DNA of 64,000 bases from Zeus faber. Lineage: Eukaryota; Chordata; Actinopteri; Zeiformes; Zeidae. The position numbers were made by a program, and so were the translations under genes. Location: the NCBI GenBank assembly GCA_960531495.1, contig OY482865.1:7789291-7853290 (forward strand), read 5' to 3'. Positions 1-10,451 of the stretch are shown piece after piece. Numbering within the stretch: the stretch's first letter is position 1; each line of letters opens with the position of its first letter. The notes below the pieces were generated by a model. The model saw only the letters and a list, made by a program, of their open reading frames with translations, did no database searches and was not told where the DNA came from.

Positions 1-48
1 GAGAAGTTTAATCAGTTGAATTGATCTTGCCATCGAAACGCGCGGGCG

Positions 49-59
49 CACACGTGCAC

Positions 60-103
<44 letters not shown>
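49..103. repeat. (CA)n microsatellite
   Basis: A CA dinucleotide tract with interspersed CG and TG steps at its 5' side and an uninterrupted core from about position 65. It is purely simple sequence. The following 104-450 stretch is AT-rich unique DNA with a short ATA run near 266-283, and I see no gene in it. Confidence 0.97.
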
Positions 104-105
<2 letters not shown>

Positions 106-451
106 ACCTTCTCTTCAAAACACGTCAAGCCCAATCCTCATATTGGAAAAATAGCTGAATAATGTAAAGATTAATGACACATGATCAAAAACTGTAACAG
201 ATGGTAAGTAACTAAATTTAAAAAATAAACAATCTCACTACTGCGGAGAATAATTAAAATATATGATAATAATAATAATAATATATACAACTTTCTATAT
301 AAGCTTCCCTTCTTTCGTTCCTACCCGTTCACAAATTCTGCGGTTGCTAAACATACATGTGGATAATATCCTGTGAGTCACTCCCCTAAAGAGATTTTAA
401 AAGAAGGTGGGAGGGAGAGAGGTCTAAGGAAAAGCTAGTCCACCCCATGCT

Positions 452-500
452 CACACACACACACACACACACACAGACACATATACACACACACACACAC
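452..500. repeat. (CA)n microsatellite, compound
   Basis: CA repeats interrupted by GACACATATA. The open frames that cross it on both strands owe their length to the repeat and are not genes. Confidence 0.97.
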
Positions 501-651
501 CATATGTGTCACATATCGAAAAGGCAATGTGGACGTATGACCTCGGGGAACACAGAAAAATCTGGAAAAGTGGCAGAATGTGAGAATAAGACGTGGGAGC
601 AAGAGCAAAGTGTGACTCACTGGTAGTTTTGACAAAATGCACAGTTAGGGC

Positions 652-803
<152 letters not shown>

Positions 804-890
804 GGAACACATGAGATGAAAAAGAAGCCATCTTGACTCTTTTAGAATGACTGTGATTTTGTATTCACAATGTTTCTGCGCAATCTATCG

Positions 891-908
891 CCCCCCCCCC
901 CCCCCCCC
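891..908. repeat. Poly-C run (18 C)
   Basis: An uninterrupted homopolymer of 18 cytosines. Runs this long are uncertain in length in most assemblies. Confidence 0.9.
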
Positions 909-978
909 GATACAGAGTTAAATAACAGATTTTTATTAAAAAAACGGGCGAGTGCAGTATTATCTATATGTGCACATT

Positions 979-980
<2 letters not shown>

Positions 981-1019
<39 letters not shown>
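981..1019. repeat. (GT)n microsatellite
   Basis: An uninterrupted GT tract. The 1020-1640 DNA that follows is unique and includes a pyrimidine-rich, C-rich block around 1497-1535. No gene signal is visible. Confidence 0.97.
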
Positions 1020-1021
<2 letters not shown>

Positions 1022-1859
1022 GCAATACAACAATTACACAGAAAGAGACTGATTGATCGTTCATTCGAGAAATAATGAGGAAAATTCAATTATTCAATTG
1101 AGTTACAATAATAATCGATACAGAAAACAGGGATATTGGCTTTTTTTTTTTTTTTATCGCTCTGACTAAGACCAGATAACGGAAATAGAAAGAAAAAAAA
1201 AGGAAAATGACGAGAGAAAAAGTGTGTGCACGTTTGCATAAAAGAAACATCCCTCTAATTGTTCTGTCTTTGTCCCGCTCTCACTCATTCATAAGCGTTC
1301 GTCCTCTAATCCTCAGGCCACCACTCTCCCTGTTTCATCTTGTCTCCTCTCGCTCTTTTCTCCCCTCCTTCTATTATCCGTGTGATTGACCAAGCCCTTT
1401 AATCTCGCAGCCGTCTCATCGATGGAAATGGCATCGCCTGGATAATTAACTACAAGATAATGCATGCCGCGGTTTTCCCCCCCAAACGGCAGCCTCTCTT
1501 CCCCTCCCTCTCCTCCCCACCCCTCCCCTCCCCGGTCATTCCTGGAACCGGCCCACGGTTGAATGTCTATTCAACCCACGTAGTCTGATGCTGCCGATGC
1601 TGGCGTCCCCGGCCCGCAACGTCTTAATACTTTCACGGCCGCACCGTCACAAAAAATAGCAGGTGCGCGCGCAGACAGGGTGCGCGGCGTGGCGCGCGCA
1701 CGGCCGCCCGACGGCGACGTGCAGATGCATCCGCATAACCGCCCCATTCTGCTGAGCGAGAGGCGAGCTCATCTGCATTCACGCTGAAGGTGGCCACAAA
1801 TTTTGCCGCTCTCCAGCCCCACCGTGAGTAAGCAAAACGGAATGTGCGCGTGTCCAGGG

Positions 1860-1896
<37 letters not shown>
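1860..1896. repeat. (GT)n microsatellite
   Basis: A GT tract with one TTT interruption. The flanks (1640-1860) are CpG-rich unique sequence in which I see no coding signal. Confidence 0.95.
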
Positions 1897-2079
1897 ACCT
1901 CTGACGACAATGCCGGGCTCCAGGGCCGCGACCTTTGATGAAGGGGTCAAAAGAATTCTGATATACAAGAAGATGAGATGCGATAAGACTAATAATCCCG
2001 GGAGGGAAAGTTCCGGTGCAATGGCAGCAGAAATTGACAGAAAGGCAAGATCAATAATAATACAAATGAAAAAAATCAA

Positions 2080-2240
2080 CGAAATAAATTAATAAAATTA
2101 ATTAAATAATTTAAAAAAATATATATATAAATTATTTATTTAATAAGTTAATTGGCCAATTATCTGGTAAATTAATCCATTAATTATTTAATTAATTACT
2201 TAATTAAAAGCCAATTAATTAATTTTAAATAAAATAAAAA
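2080..2240. repeat. AT-rich block with repeated TTAATTAA motifs
   Basis: About 160 bp of almost pure A/T DNA, rich in TTAATTAA and ATTAATTA words, with a short (AT)n core near 2118-2130. It could be degenerate simple sequence or a matrix-attachment-like AT block. The overlapping TAATTA words are expected from the composition and are not by themselves evidence of a homeodomain enhancer. Confidence 0.7.
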
Positions 2241-2659
2241 GACAAACAGAAGTTAACATGGAGTAGGAGCAGGCGGGTACACTAAAGTAAAGTACAGTGT
2301 ACAGTATACAGTATTTAGGGCATGGCAATAATATATAATGGTAAGTATAAGTAGCATGAGATGTGTTGAAAAATTGTAAAGTATAGTAAAATATGGTAAG
2401 ATTGCAGTTTAATATCTTTATGTGCATTTCTGCTTGTTTATTTGCCCTTGGTTAATCAAGGTCATTCGTACAAGTCACATGGAGGGTGAAACACGGAGGG
2501 TGCAGGGATGGCACCAGCGGTCCGTTTGCTCGCAGGATCATTTATTTCTCCCACTTCTAGAGCACGCCGCCACCCCGGCTCCCTGCGCCACCCCGGCTCC
2601 CTCGCGGAGCACCTGCGGTTTGTGCCGTCGCATCAGAAAGTTAAAAAGCACGAGTGTGC

Positions 2660-2835
2660 GGAAAGCTGTGGGATAAATGGCTTCCTAATTGGACAGGTGG
2701 GGCGCGGGAACTGCGGGCTCCAGAAGGCTGTAGATCATTCTATTTACTTCCAACCTGATCTAATCAGCACCACTGATTTGATGAATTGTTCTAATAAGCA
2801 GCTTGGTAATTAGATCATTTAGGGTGCGAGATGCG
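2660..2835. promoter_or_regulatory. Candidate conserved non-coding element
   Basis: A unique block without simple repeats that ends in a run of homeodomain-like ATTA, AATTAG and TGATTTGAT words (TAATTAGATC near 2808). It resembles vertebrate developmental enhancers in texture. This is judged by eye only; no alignment was possible, so both function and conservation are inference. Confidence 0.3.
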
Positions 2836-3389
2836 GCGCTCAAAAAAAGTAGTTTCTGGGACTCTGACAAGGAATGATCCATCTCACGACGGTCCATCCA
2901 GTAGGGCTGAGCATTGTCATAACATCACAATACAAGTTTTTGATCCTACGTCCGACACAAAATCTTCCACGACATCTGACTTTATTGCAACCAGTTCTCA
3001 TGTCTTGAAATGCATCTCTGGGCCCTGCACATAGATCCTGAGCAACCCTGAGTTTGTGAATGCAAATAAAATAATTCATGCATATTATTTAAATGGTCTT
3101 TTCCTTACTCCCCTGTGTTAAAATTTGCTGGACCCGAAGGTTTGACGTGTTTTATCAATATTGATGCATTGATATGGCAGCCGCAATGATTACATGGAGA
3201 TTATACTGTGATATATATACAGTACAGCCGAACTCTGCCACGGGCAAACTAAAGGTAATGGGGAGTTATTGAGCATGCGGGCGACTAATATTCAGGAAAG
3301 TGAGTAGAACTAACTGAAAGACGTGGAAAAAAAAGAGCGTCGGCTCGAGCATCCATTTTATTACTGCATCAAGTTCTGTCACATGTGCT
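2836..3389. other. Unique intergenic DNA, no gene seen
   Basis: Mixed-composition DNA with a short ATATATA tract and a TACAGTACAG word near 3215. I find no splice-like or coding pattern and no recognisable repeat family. Confidence 0.5.
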
Positions 3390-3403
3390 CTGTGTGTGTG
3401 TGT

Positions 3404-3486
<83 letters not shown>
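3390..3486. repeat. (GT)n microsatellite, left arm of an inverted pair
   Basis: About 97 bp of GT repeats with one C interruption. It pairs in inverse orientation with the CA tract at 3586-3685, so the transcript or single strand could fold into a stem of roughly 90 bp. Confidence 0.97.
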
Positions 3487-3487
<1 letters not shown>

Positions 3488-3585
3488 TGTTCTGGCATCC
3501 AAACAGGCCTCAGATTGTGCTGAGATCTCACAGAGAGAGGAGTGTGGGGTGACCGGGGTCTGTCCCATCTGTCTTCTACTATAAA

Positions 3586-3614
3586 ACACACACACACACG
3601 CACACACGCACACA

Positions 3615-3685
<71 letters not shown>
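3586..3685. repeat. (CA)n microsatellite, right arm of an inverted pair
   Basis: About 100 bp of CA repeats with CG and AAA interruptions near its start. It is complementary to the GT tract 100 bp upstream. The VCVC and HTHT open frames that cross both tracts are spurious. Confidence 0.97.
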
Positions 3686-3687
<2 letters not shown>

Positions 3688-3960
3688 TGCATGGGGGTTT
3701 GAACTTCTCACCCGTCACCATTGTACATTCAGTCATAGTTTGCATATGAAGCGCTACGTAGATGGCGTCCAAGCTGCTCGTAATGAACGCGGCCGTGCGC
3801 CTCTTCAGGTCATGCATTTATCTCACGTCCTATTTCGCTTTCCCTCCCGCGTGGCAGGAAGACACAATTAATCCTCTCTCCATTTGATCTATTTTTCAAC
3901 AACAAACACTCAAAGCCACATCCTTTGTTTTTTCGGGGGATTCATTATGTATGTGGAGGG

Positions 3961-3992
3961 TTTTTTTTTTTTTTTGTTTGTTTGTTTGTTTT
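3961..3992. repeat. Poly-T followed by (GTTT)n
   Basis: A T homopolymer grading into four GTTT units. It could be the reverse complement of a retroposon A-rich tail, but no retroposon body is recognisable beside it. Confidence 0.85.
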
Positions 3993-3999
3993 AAACAAA

Positions 4000-5535
4000 G
4001 CATGGTGTCTGCGTCTGCTCTCGTGGGACTCTTCTAGATCTGCTATTTGTCCTAGTTAATCATGGATTGAACGTTATGCATTTATTTATTTTCCTGCATC
4101 CGCGCGCGTGGTTTGTCACCGTGAGTTAAACTTGACACCGCGACGTCCGTCATGTCCGTATACTACACGAAAAACCAACAAACTATTAGCACCGGCGTTT
4201 TGATTTATCCGTGAATCTACGTAACTATCCGGGAACCTGTCTGTTTAAATGTGATAAACAAGGCGTTTCTACGTTTACAAATCGGGCAAAAGCGTCGTTA
4301 TCCGAAGCTAGTGCTGGACCGCTTTTTCTGAATAGTCCTTTTCTACTGACATCTGCTGGGATGTATCCGTTCACACTTGTTAAGGACTCGCCATGTTAAA
4401 AAAATAGCACCTGGATGGGAAAGGCAGGTATTTGCCGAGACAAAAAATAAAACTACAAATACCGCAGCCACAGTTGAGTCCCTGTGCCGTGTTGGCCAGA
4501 CATTTCGCCGGATTAAGCGATTTCATTTAAAATACTGGTTTAATATGCCGCCTTAAATCACTCCGACCTTGCAAACGTGTATCTTCCGTACATCTACTAA
4601 TGCATGGATTATTCAGCTGCATTGGAGAAAATGATTTGGATCCACGGAAAGGCATCAGGAACATATGGAGGAAAAGCGGGAAAGCTGGAAAAGGCAGACC
4701 CCGCCACCAACAATAAACAGCATTACACAAATACATTGAACGGCTTCAGATAAGTATCTTAGATATTGCTGGATGAAAAATGAAAAATAATAATAAATTG
4801 ATACATGATTGAAACATGATATTTAAACCAAAAATTGTATTACCACTTTAAAGCATTGCCTCGATTCAACGCACGCAGGTCACGTCTCCATCCTGCTTGC
4901 CGACCTCGGGTTCTCAGAAACAGGAAGATCTTCGTTTAAAAGAGGGAACCACTTTTGGCCCCCCAGTATAACCCAGATTGCCAGGTCCTCCACCTAGAAG
5001 AGAAGGGAGCTCCACCCTTCTGAGAGCTTTGTCCGTGGCCCGGAATACAACTTCATAATGGGCGTCTTTTGCGAGGGGCAGGACATTGTGTCCCTGTAAA
5101 GCATGTTGGGAGCACTTCAAACCCAGGGAGACTAAGAAAATCACTCACTGCCATTTATTAGTATTTTCAATTCTCTAAAAATAGAAGAAATCGACCACGG
5201 GAGGAAGGAATGAGGTTTATCACATAACCGTCCTAATGCCTTAATATTACGATAAACGTCATTCCTTCCTGTATTTTCTTTTTTTTTTACATAAATGGGT
5301 TTTCGCACCATTGTATAATCATGTTAATCAAGCACATCAAATACAATCAAGCATGTCAGCCACATGCTCCACCAGGAGGGCTAACCAAGCAGGTGAGGAT
5401 ATCGGGGGACAGAGCTGGAGTTTTGGATAAAAATAAGATTTAGTTTCGAAATCCTTATTTTAGAGGGAAGATTAGATCGAACTGAAGATATTTTTTTACA
5501 TTCATTCAGGTTTACCAGCATCCACCGACGTTAAA
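4000..5535. other. Unique intergenic DNA, no gene seen
   Basis: About 1.5 kb of single-copy-looking DNA. A 62-codon open frame at 4211-4399 has no recognisable domain and no supporting context. GGATTA and TAATCC words around 4510-4620 are the only regulatory-looking words I noticed. Confidence 0.5.
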
Positions 5536-5539
5536 GTCC

Positions 5540-5682
<143 letters not shown>

Positions 5683-5788
5683 GGATAGCCAGCAAATGAA
5701 CCTATTAAAATGAGACTGGGCACATTGTGACCAGCTTTGTCACGGCCTTGAAGAAATACTACCAGGCTACTGTATGTTCACAGTCCAG

Positions 5789-5790
<2 letters not shown>

Positions 5791-5831
<41 letters not shown>

Positions 5832-5846
5832 ACACACACACACACA
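5791..5846. repeat. (CA)n microsatellite
   Basis: A CA tract with one TA interruption. It lies only about 110 bp from the preceding CA tract and has the same orientation, so the two may be one array split by unique sequence. Confidence 0.97.
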
Positions 5847-5864
5847 TCTGGCTCATGTTCTTTG

Positions 5865-6015
5865 GATGATTTAAAGAGCAATTAGTCTGCCCATGCCACC
5901 CGGGTCAGGCATATCTGACTGTGACCAAGAAGCACTGGAGGCACACAGGCGGCTAATGATGTGCTAGTGGGGGAAGAGGTCGCTTGTGCCTTTGGTCAGG
6001 ACTCGTTTAACGTTC
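5865..6015. promoter_or_regulatory. Candidate conserved non-coding element
   Basis: Unique sequence with an AATTAG homeodomain-like word near 5880, a bHLH-like CATGCC region and GGCTAATGATG. It is directly bordered by a CA microsatellite, which is common at the edges of conserved blocks in fish. Function is inferred from appearance only. Confidence 0.25.
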
Positions 6016-6198
6016 TCCCTCTCTGGTCGTTTTTTTTTTAATTCAAACTTTGCATTCGTGCATAATTATCTCCCGCTTCTCGCCCACCGGCCGCCTCCCG
6101 TCCACCGTCCACTGTGATAATGTAAGGTGGTTTAGGCAAAGGCATGACTCTGTGGCCGTGCACGTTTGCCAGTGATTTTCATTTTCGTCGCATCGGGG

Positions 6199-6223
6199 AA
6201 AAAAAAAAAAAAAAAAAAAAAAA
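6199..6223. repeat. Poly-A run (about 25 A)
   Basis: A long A homopolymer. No retroposon body is recognisable upstream, so its origin is open. The flanking 6016-7400 DNA is unique, with no gene seen. Confidence 0.9.
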
Positions 6224-7403
6224 GTAAAATCTCAAGCGTCTGAGTTTTTCTTATTCAACCGACAGAAGAAACGGGTTCGACGAGAATCTTGGAAAAAGCT
6301 CAGAGCCCGCAATCGCCTCATGCTGCACCTTAAAATTCAAGCTTGTGGACGTGAATCCGGGGTTTTATTTCTTTTTTTTTTTTGCCCTATCGGCTCTAAC
6401 GGTGCTTCACCCCCCCCGGCGGAATTTTAAAAAAAAATATCAAGGGACGCCGCTCAAGTGCACCGCGCCACCGTCAGGATGTCCGTCGTCGTGTGACAGC
6501 AGGGCCGGAAATCTAACCTGGAAAGGATGGAGACATTACTACGTCAGCTGCGGTGAGATAAGATGAGGTACGGCAACACTTCATAAAAACCCGGGGAGGG
6601 AAATCAGGTCAGGAACCAACGTATAGGTACTATACAGTATATTTGCTCGATTAAAAGGTCACTCTTTGTTCTAGTGGTGACACTGAATAAAGCCATGCTG
6701 ACGGTCGGGGGGGTCCGTCGAGGCTCAGGGTTGAGCTCTTCGCCGAGAAAAACGCAGGGTCAGCATATTTGTAATTAGTTTTGTAATCCACGGGACACAC
6801 GGAAAAGGAAACGCCCCATCATTTCATTATCAGATTACTTTTGGATACTTACTCGTCCAGCAATTATAAATGTCACAGTGCGCCGAGTCGAGCAGAAGTA
6901 GGGCGCGCTTTGAACCGGCGGTAAGCCGAGCTTCACCCCGAGGCACCAGCACGACGAGTGTGTGGTCGGAGTTAAACATGTGGAAAATGCGTTCACTGTT
7001 ATTACTATTATTACTTTTTTAACAAAACCTTGAAACACCGGGTCGATCTCTTCAACCCGGCGCTTAGAGGGGGCATTTCCGCCGCGAGGCGAAAGAGAAC
7101 GACGATCGTCCTCTCAGCCGATGCCTGGGAACAGTATTTCGCACCGCCCAGCTGCGCGTGATTAATCTGGAGGAGGAGGGCTCGCTGATTAGGACCCGAA
7201 AACCCGGATCTATCGCTTGGAATCCGCTTCGTCCTCCCGACCCGGTCCTTGCTTTGCAATCGGCCTGAAGTGAGACGTTGCTCATCGCTATTTCCTGCGT
7301 AAAACTTCCCTAAAAAAAAAAAACCCTCCCCAACTTTGCATACTAATGGTAATTGTCGGGGGTGAGAGAGTTGAGGATTAGGACCGCAGCGTCCTGAACC
7401 GTG

Positions 7404-7406
<3 letters not shown>

Positions 7407-7488
<82 letters not shown>
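7407..7488. repeat. (CCG)n trinucleotide repeat, about 27 copies
   Basis: Eighty-two bases of uninterrupted CCG on the plus strand (CGG on the minus strand). CGG/CCG repeats of this kind fold into hairpins and G-quadruplexes and are a known class of unstable repeat in vertebrates. They give poly-Arg and poly-Ala frames on the minus strand and no identifiable protein. The surrounding 7380-7520 DNA is CpG-rich, so a promoter or 5' UTR location is possible but unproven. Confidence 0.97.
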
Positions 7489-7570
7489 TCTCCCCGCCTC
7501 ATCTCGGCCGCGCAGGCAATCCTCCGGAGTGACGAGGCAAGGGCACCTTATCGTCCCCATGCAAATCGGA

Positions 7571-7622
7571 ACGCATGCACACGCAAACACGTACACACAC
7601 GCGCACACACACGTGCGCGCAC
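7571..7622. repeat. Degenerate CA/CGCA/GTGCGC alternating tract
   Basis: Alternating purine-pyrimidine sequence mixing CA, CG and TG steps, typical of Z-DNA-prone simple sequence. Confidence 0.8.
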
Positions 7623-7776
7623 AAGGCCGAAGGGTCTTCTCAGTGATGGGGCGCGGGGTGAGAAGAGTGGAGTTGGAAAAGTTGGGAGGAGGAGGAGGAG
7701 GAGGGAAAGGCGACCGTTTGACAGGTGGCCGGTTGCGAAGTAAAGGAGTCAGCGTCATGACAGCGTGAACCCGCTG

Positions 7777-7868
7777 CCCCCCCCCCCCCCCGGCGGCAGG
7801 TTGCTCAGAATACACACAATGAGAGACAGGAATATGGCAGCGGCTCACTTTTTCTCCCCCCCCCCCCC
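7777..7868. repeat. Two poly-C runs (7777-7791 and 7856-7868)
   Basis: Two C homopolymers of 13 to 15 bases bracket a 65-bp unique segment. Their lengths are likely to be imprecise in the assembly. Confidence 0.9.
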
Positions 7869-8036
7869 TAATTATCAGACACCATATTGGCTCTCTTCGG
7901 GAAGAGAGGAGGTAATTTTGTTTCCAAGTCCTTTTGGGAAATTAATTCATTTTACTAAAGTGACTTGGTAATTACAGTGACATCAGGGTTAATTGGCAAA
8001 GCTGCATTGCTTTGGTGCAGCCGACGTCAAAGAAAT
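7866..8036. promoter_or_regulatory. Candidate conserved non-coding element
   Basis: Unique block with two perfect TAATTA homeodomain cores at 7869-7874 and 7969-7974, a further GTTAATTGG near 7988 and an ATTAATTCAT near 7941. The density of such motifs in otherwise balanced sequence is typical of developmental enhancers. Conservation could not be tested. Confidence 0.35.
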
Positions 8037-8618
8037 CTGTTCTCCGAACGCTCGGCGTGCGACCGCACACGCACGCGCGCGCACACACACACACACCCGG
8101 TGGCATGCCATGACCTTTTTACCTTCCTCAACGCTTCCAAAGAGTAAGGGCGGGTAGCGCCGGTGCACGGTGATCAAAATGCACAACGACAGCATTGAAG
8201 CGGTATTTGCAAACGACAGTTCGTCCAGAAGTTCGTCCGTCAAGGGCGGCGTGGGTTTGTGTTCCTCAAACAACCGCAGATCTTTTACCCTGAAGCATGA
8301 GGACCTTCCACCGGGACGGGACTGAGAGAGCGACACACAAGAAAACCATATTGAATTCAGGTGAAATGGGAACTGCATGAGTCGGGTATCAATATTTTAT
8401 CTAATAAATCATAGGCCCGCTGCTTCTCCGCCAAGGTCTTATTCGATTGAGAAACTGCTGAAATGCAGTGCAATGGAGCAAATGTTCAACTCTCATGAAA
8501 TGATTACATTTTTCGGGAGCATTTTAGTCAGGGTTGAAAAATAGCGAACCCCGTATCTATCGCGTATCTTTTAATGTTTTTGAATTAAACAGCATTTATA
8601 CATTTCTAGTCATAAAGT

Positions 8619-8626
<8 letters not shown>

Positions 8627-8650
<24 letters not shown>
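8627..8650. repeat. (TA)n microsatellite at the LINE 3' boundary
   Basis: A short TA tract abutting the 3' end of the LINE on the minus strand. It may derive from the retroposon's terminal repeat or may mark the insertion site. Confidence 0.9.
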
Positions 8651-8860
8651 TCAAGATTCACGAATCAAGAGGTTTATTCGTCACATACATATACATACTT
8701 CCATACATATATGCAGTGAAATGTCAATGCAACGCACCCGGTGATTACACACAAATATGTACAAGACTGAACACCATAACTACCTAAAAATTTCTACTTG
8801 ACCAACTAAACTAAAATAAAACAAAATAAATATATATATATATATAATTGATAAAGGGAA

Positions 8861-8917
8861 TAGGCTTATGTATATGGGATAGTCTTATGTATATGGGATA
8901 GTCTTTTGTATATGGGA
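8861..8917. repeat. 19-bp tandem repeat, three copies
   Basis: Three consecutive 19-bp units (TAGNCTTNTGTATATGGGA) differ at one or two positions and are followed by a partial fourth. The array lies inside the LINE 3' untranslated region. Confidence 0.9.
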
Positions 8918-9024
8918 TAGGCTAATTATGTATATACAGATATGTGCATTAAAGTGGCATGTGAATAAAGTGAGGTAGTGTTTGGAGTACGGTACAGTAA
9001 GGTAGTGGAGCCTATGTGTGTGAC

Positions 9025-9807
9025 TCAGTGAGGAACCCTGGTGAGGTCAGCATTGACAGTTCTTATGGCTTGCGGGAAGAAACTCAGTCTCAGTCTCTCT
9101 GTTCTCACTGTGTGGTTGCGTAGGCGCTTGCCTGACCGCAGCAGATGGAGCAGTCCGTTGTTGGGGTGGTGAGGATCCTTCATGATCCTGTGGGCTCTGC
9201 TACTACACCTCCTGGTGTATAACTCCTGCAAGGGGGAGAGGGTAGTTCCAGTGGTACGTTCAGCTGAACGCACCACCCTCTGCAGGGCCCGCCTGTCCTG
9301 AGCAGTACAGTTCCCAAACCAGGCAGTGATGTTGCCTGTCAGGATGCTCTCCACCGCTCCACAGTAGAAGGACTTGAGGATCCTCACCGAGACCCGGAAT
9401 TTCCTCAGCTGCCTGAGGTGGTAAAGACCCTGCCTCGTGTGTACAGTCCATGTTAAATCCTCTGTGATGTGGTCTCCCAGGTACTTGAAGCTGCTCACCC
9501 TGTCGACAGAAGTCCCATTAATCACCAACGGCGCGTGCGTCCTCGGTTGTAATCCTCGCCTAAAGTCCACAATCAGCTCCTTAGTTTTGCTGACGTTCAG
9601 GTGGAGGCTGTTGTCCTGGCACCAGAGTGACAGGTCAGCCACCTCCTCGCGGTAGGCCTCCTCACCGCCGTCGGTGATCAGGCCCACGACCACGGTGTCG
9701 TCAGCAAACTTGATGGTTTTGGAGCTGGACCTGGTGTGTGGCCAGGGAGTACAGTAGGGGGCTGAGGATGCAACCCTGCGGGTATCCTGTGTTCAGAGTG
9801 AGGGAGC
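9025..9807 (-). pseudogene. LINE ORF2 fragment, C-terminal reverse-transcriptase region
   Basis: The protein would copy LINE RNA into DNA at the target site. Visible motifs are NTGYPQG (about 9770-9790, reverse-transcriptase motif 4) and FADD (about 9697-9708, the catalytic Asp pair of motif 5), followed by the family-typical LSLNVSKTKELIVDFRR-like stretch, FKYLGDHI, the ITAWFGNC segment and the terminal FFPQAIR. Only about 20 codons separate PQG from FADD, where relatives have about 28, and the two motifs lie in different frames, so a deletion of about 25 bp has broken the gene. The open 222-codon frame begins just after FADD. The finger domain, the endonuclease and all of ORF1 are missing. 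Confidence 0.85.
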
Positions 9808-9816
9808 TATATATAT

Positions 9817-9862
<46 letters not shown>

Positions 9863-9866
9863 TATC
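9808..9866. repeat. (TA)n microsatellite
   Basis: A TA tract with CA and AC interruptions lying exactly at the 5' truncation point of the LINE. Confidence 0.95.
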
Positions 9867-9869
9867 AGA

Positions 9870-10312
9870 TATATCCCACTGATCACAATCTGCCTCATAG
9901 AGATGGCAGCCCTGTTTTGGAGACGAGGCCAGAAGAAAGTGAAAAATGACCACAAATAGAAAAGGCAAAGTCATCAGAATACAACCTCGATCATCATCGT
10001 TTGCTGCGACACGTTTCTTCCCCGGAGGCCAGAGCGGCCAAAAAGATGCTGCCTTCATTAGGGGGGGCCTTCATCGGGAGCCTTTTTGTCATAAATAAAC
10101 GAATACCACTCTTACGAAATATGTTTGGCGAAATGTGGGACAGAGTCACAAGTACGCCGCGCTCCACAAATTAAAGTGCTGATTTGCGAGCCTCCGTCCG
10201 GCCCCTTTTCATGCCTGAATTATCCAATCCACTTATTTTTCACGCTGTGCTGCCGCCTCTGTGTAGCTTCTCGTCAACACAAACTTGGATGTCTTCTTCA
10301 GTGTTCATTTTC

Positions 10313-10315
<3 letters not shown>
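9870..10315. other. Unique intergenic DNA, possible conserved block
   Basis: Single-copy-looking DNA with no gene seen. The 10120-10290 part has the balanced composition of a conserved non-coding element, but I see no diagnostic motif cluster. Confidence 0.35.

Positions 10316-10351
<36 letters not shown>
10316..10351. repeat. (TA)n microsatellite, left of a transposon-end relic
   Basis: A pure TA tract of about 36 bp. Confidence 0.97.
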
Positions 10352-10352
<1 letters not shown>

Positions 10353-10354
<2 letters not shown>

Positions 10355-10378
10355 CCGGCCACTTTATTCGGTACACCT

Positions 10379-10382
<4 letters not shown>
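10353..10382. mobile_element. Relic of a Tc1-like terminal inverted repeat
   Basis: These 30 bp begin CACCGGCCACTTTATTCGGT and match, from memory, the terminal inverted repeat of an abundant fish Tc1-like transposon (terminus CACCGGCCACTTTATTAGGT). Only the tip remains, set between two TA tracts. Tc1-like elements integrate at TA dinucleotides, so TA microsatellites are natural targets. The body and the other end are absent. The short length leaves a chance-match alternative open. Confidence 0.6.

Positions 10383-10383
<1 letters not shown>

Positions 10384-10444
<61 letters not shown>
10384..10444. repeat. (TA)n microsatellite, right of a transposon-end relic
   Basis: A pure TA tract of about 61 bp. 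Confidence 0.97.

Positions 10445-10451
<7 letters not shown>

Larger units (their letters stand above)
8652..9807 (-). mobile_element. 5'-truncated L2/CR1/Rex1-type LINE, dead copy
   Basis: The minus strand carries the last part of a LINE ORF2 followed by a 3' untranslated tail that ends in a CACTGCATAT...TGTGACGAATAAACC type terminus, a usual ending for fish L2/CR1-related retroposons. The element is cut off at the (TA)n tract at its 5' side, as expected of incomplete reverse transcription. Only the distal reverse-transcriptase domain and the C-terminal region survive, and a frame break lies inside the domain, so it cannot be autonomous. The exact clade cannot be set without a search. Confidence 0.85.

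Noticed and set aside
7011-7502. Minus-strand frames with long poly-Arg and poly-Ala runs
   Set aside because: Both come from the CGG repeat at 7407-7488. The remaining parts resemble no protein.
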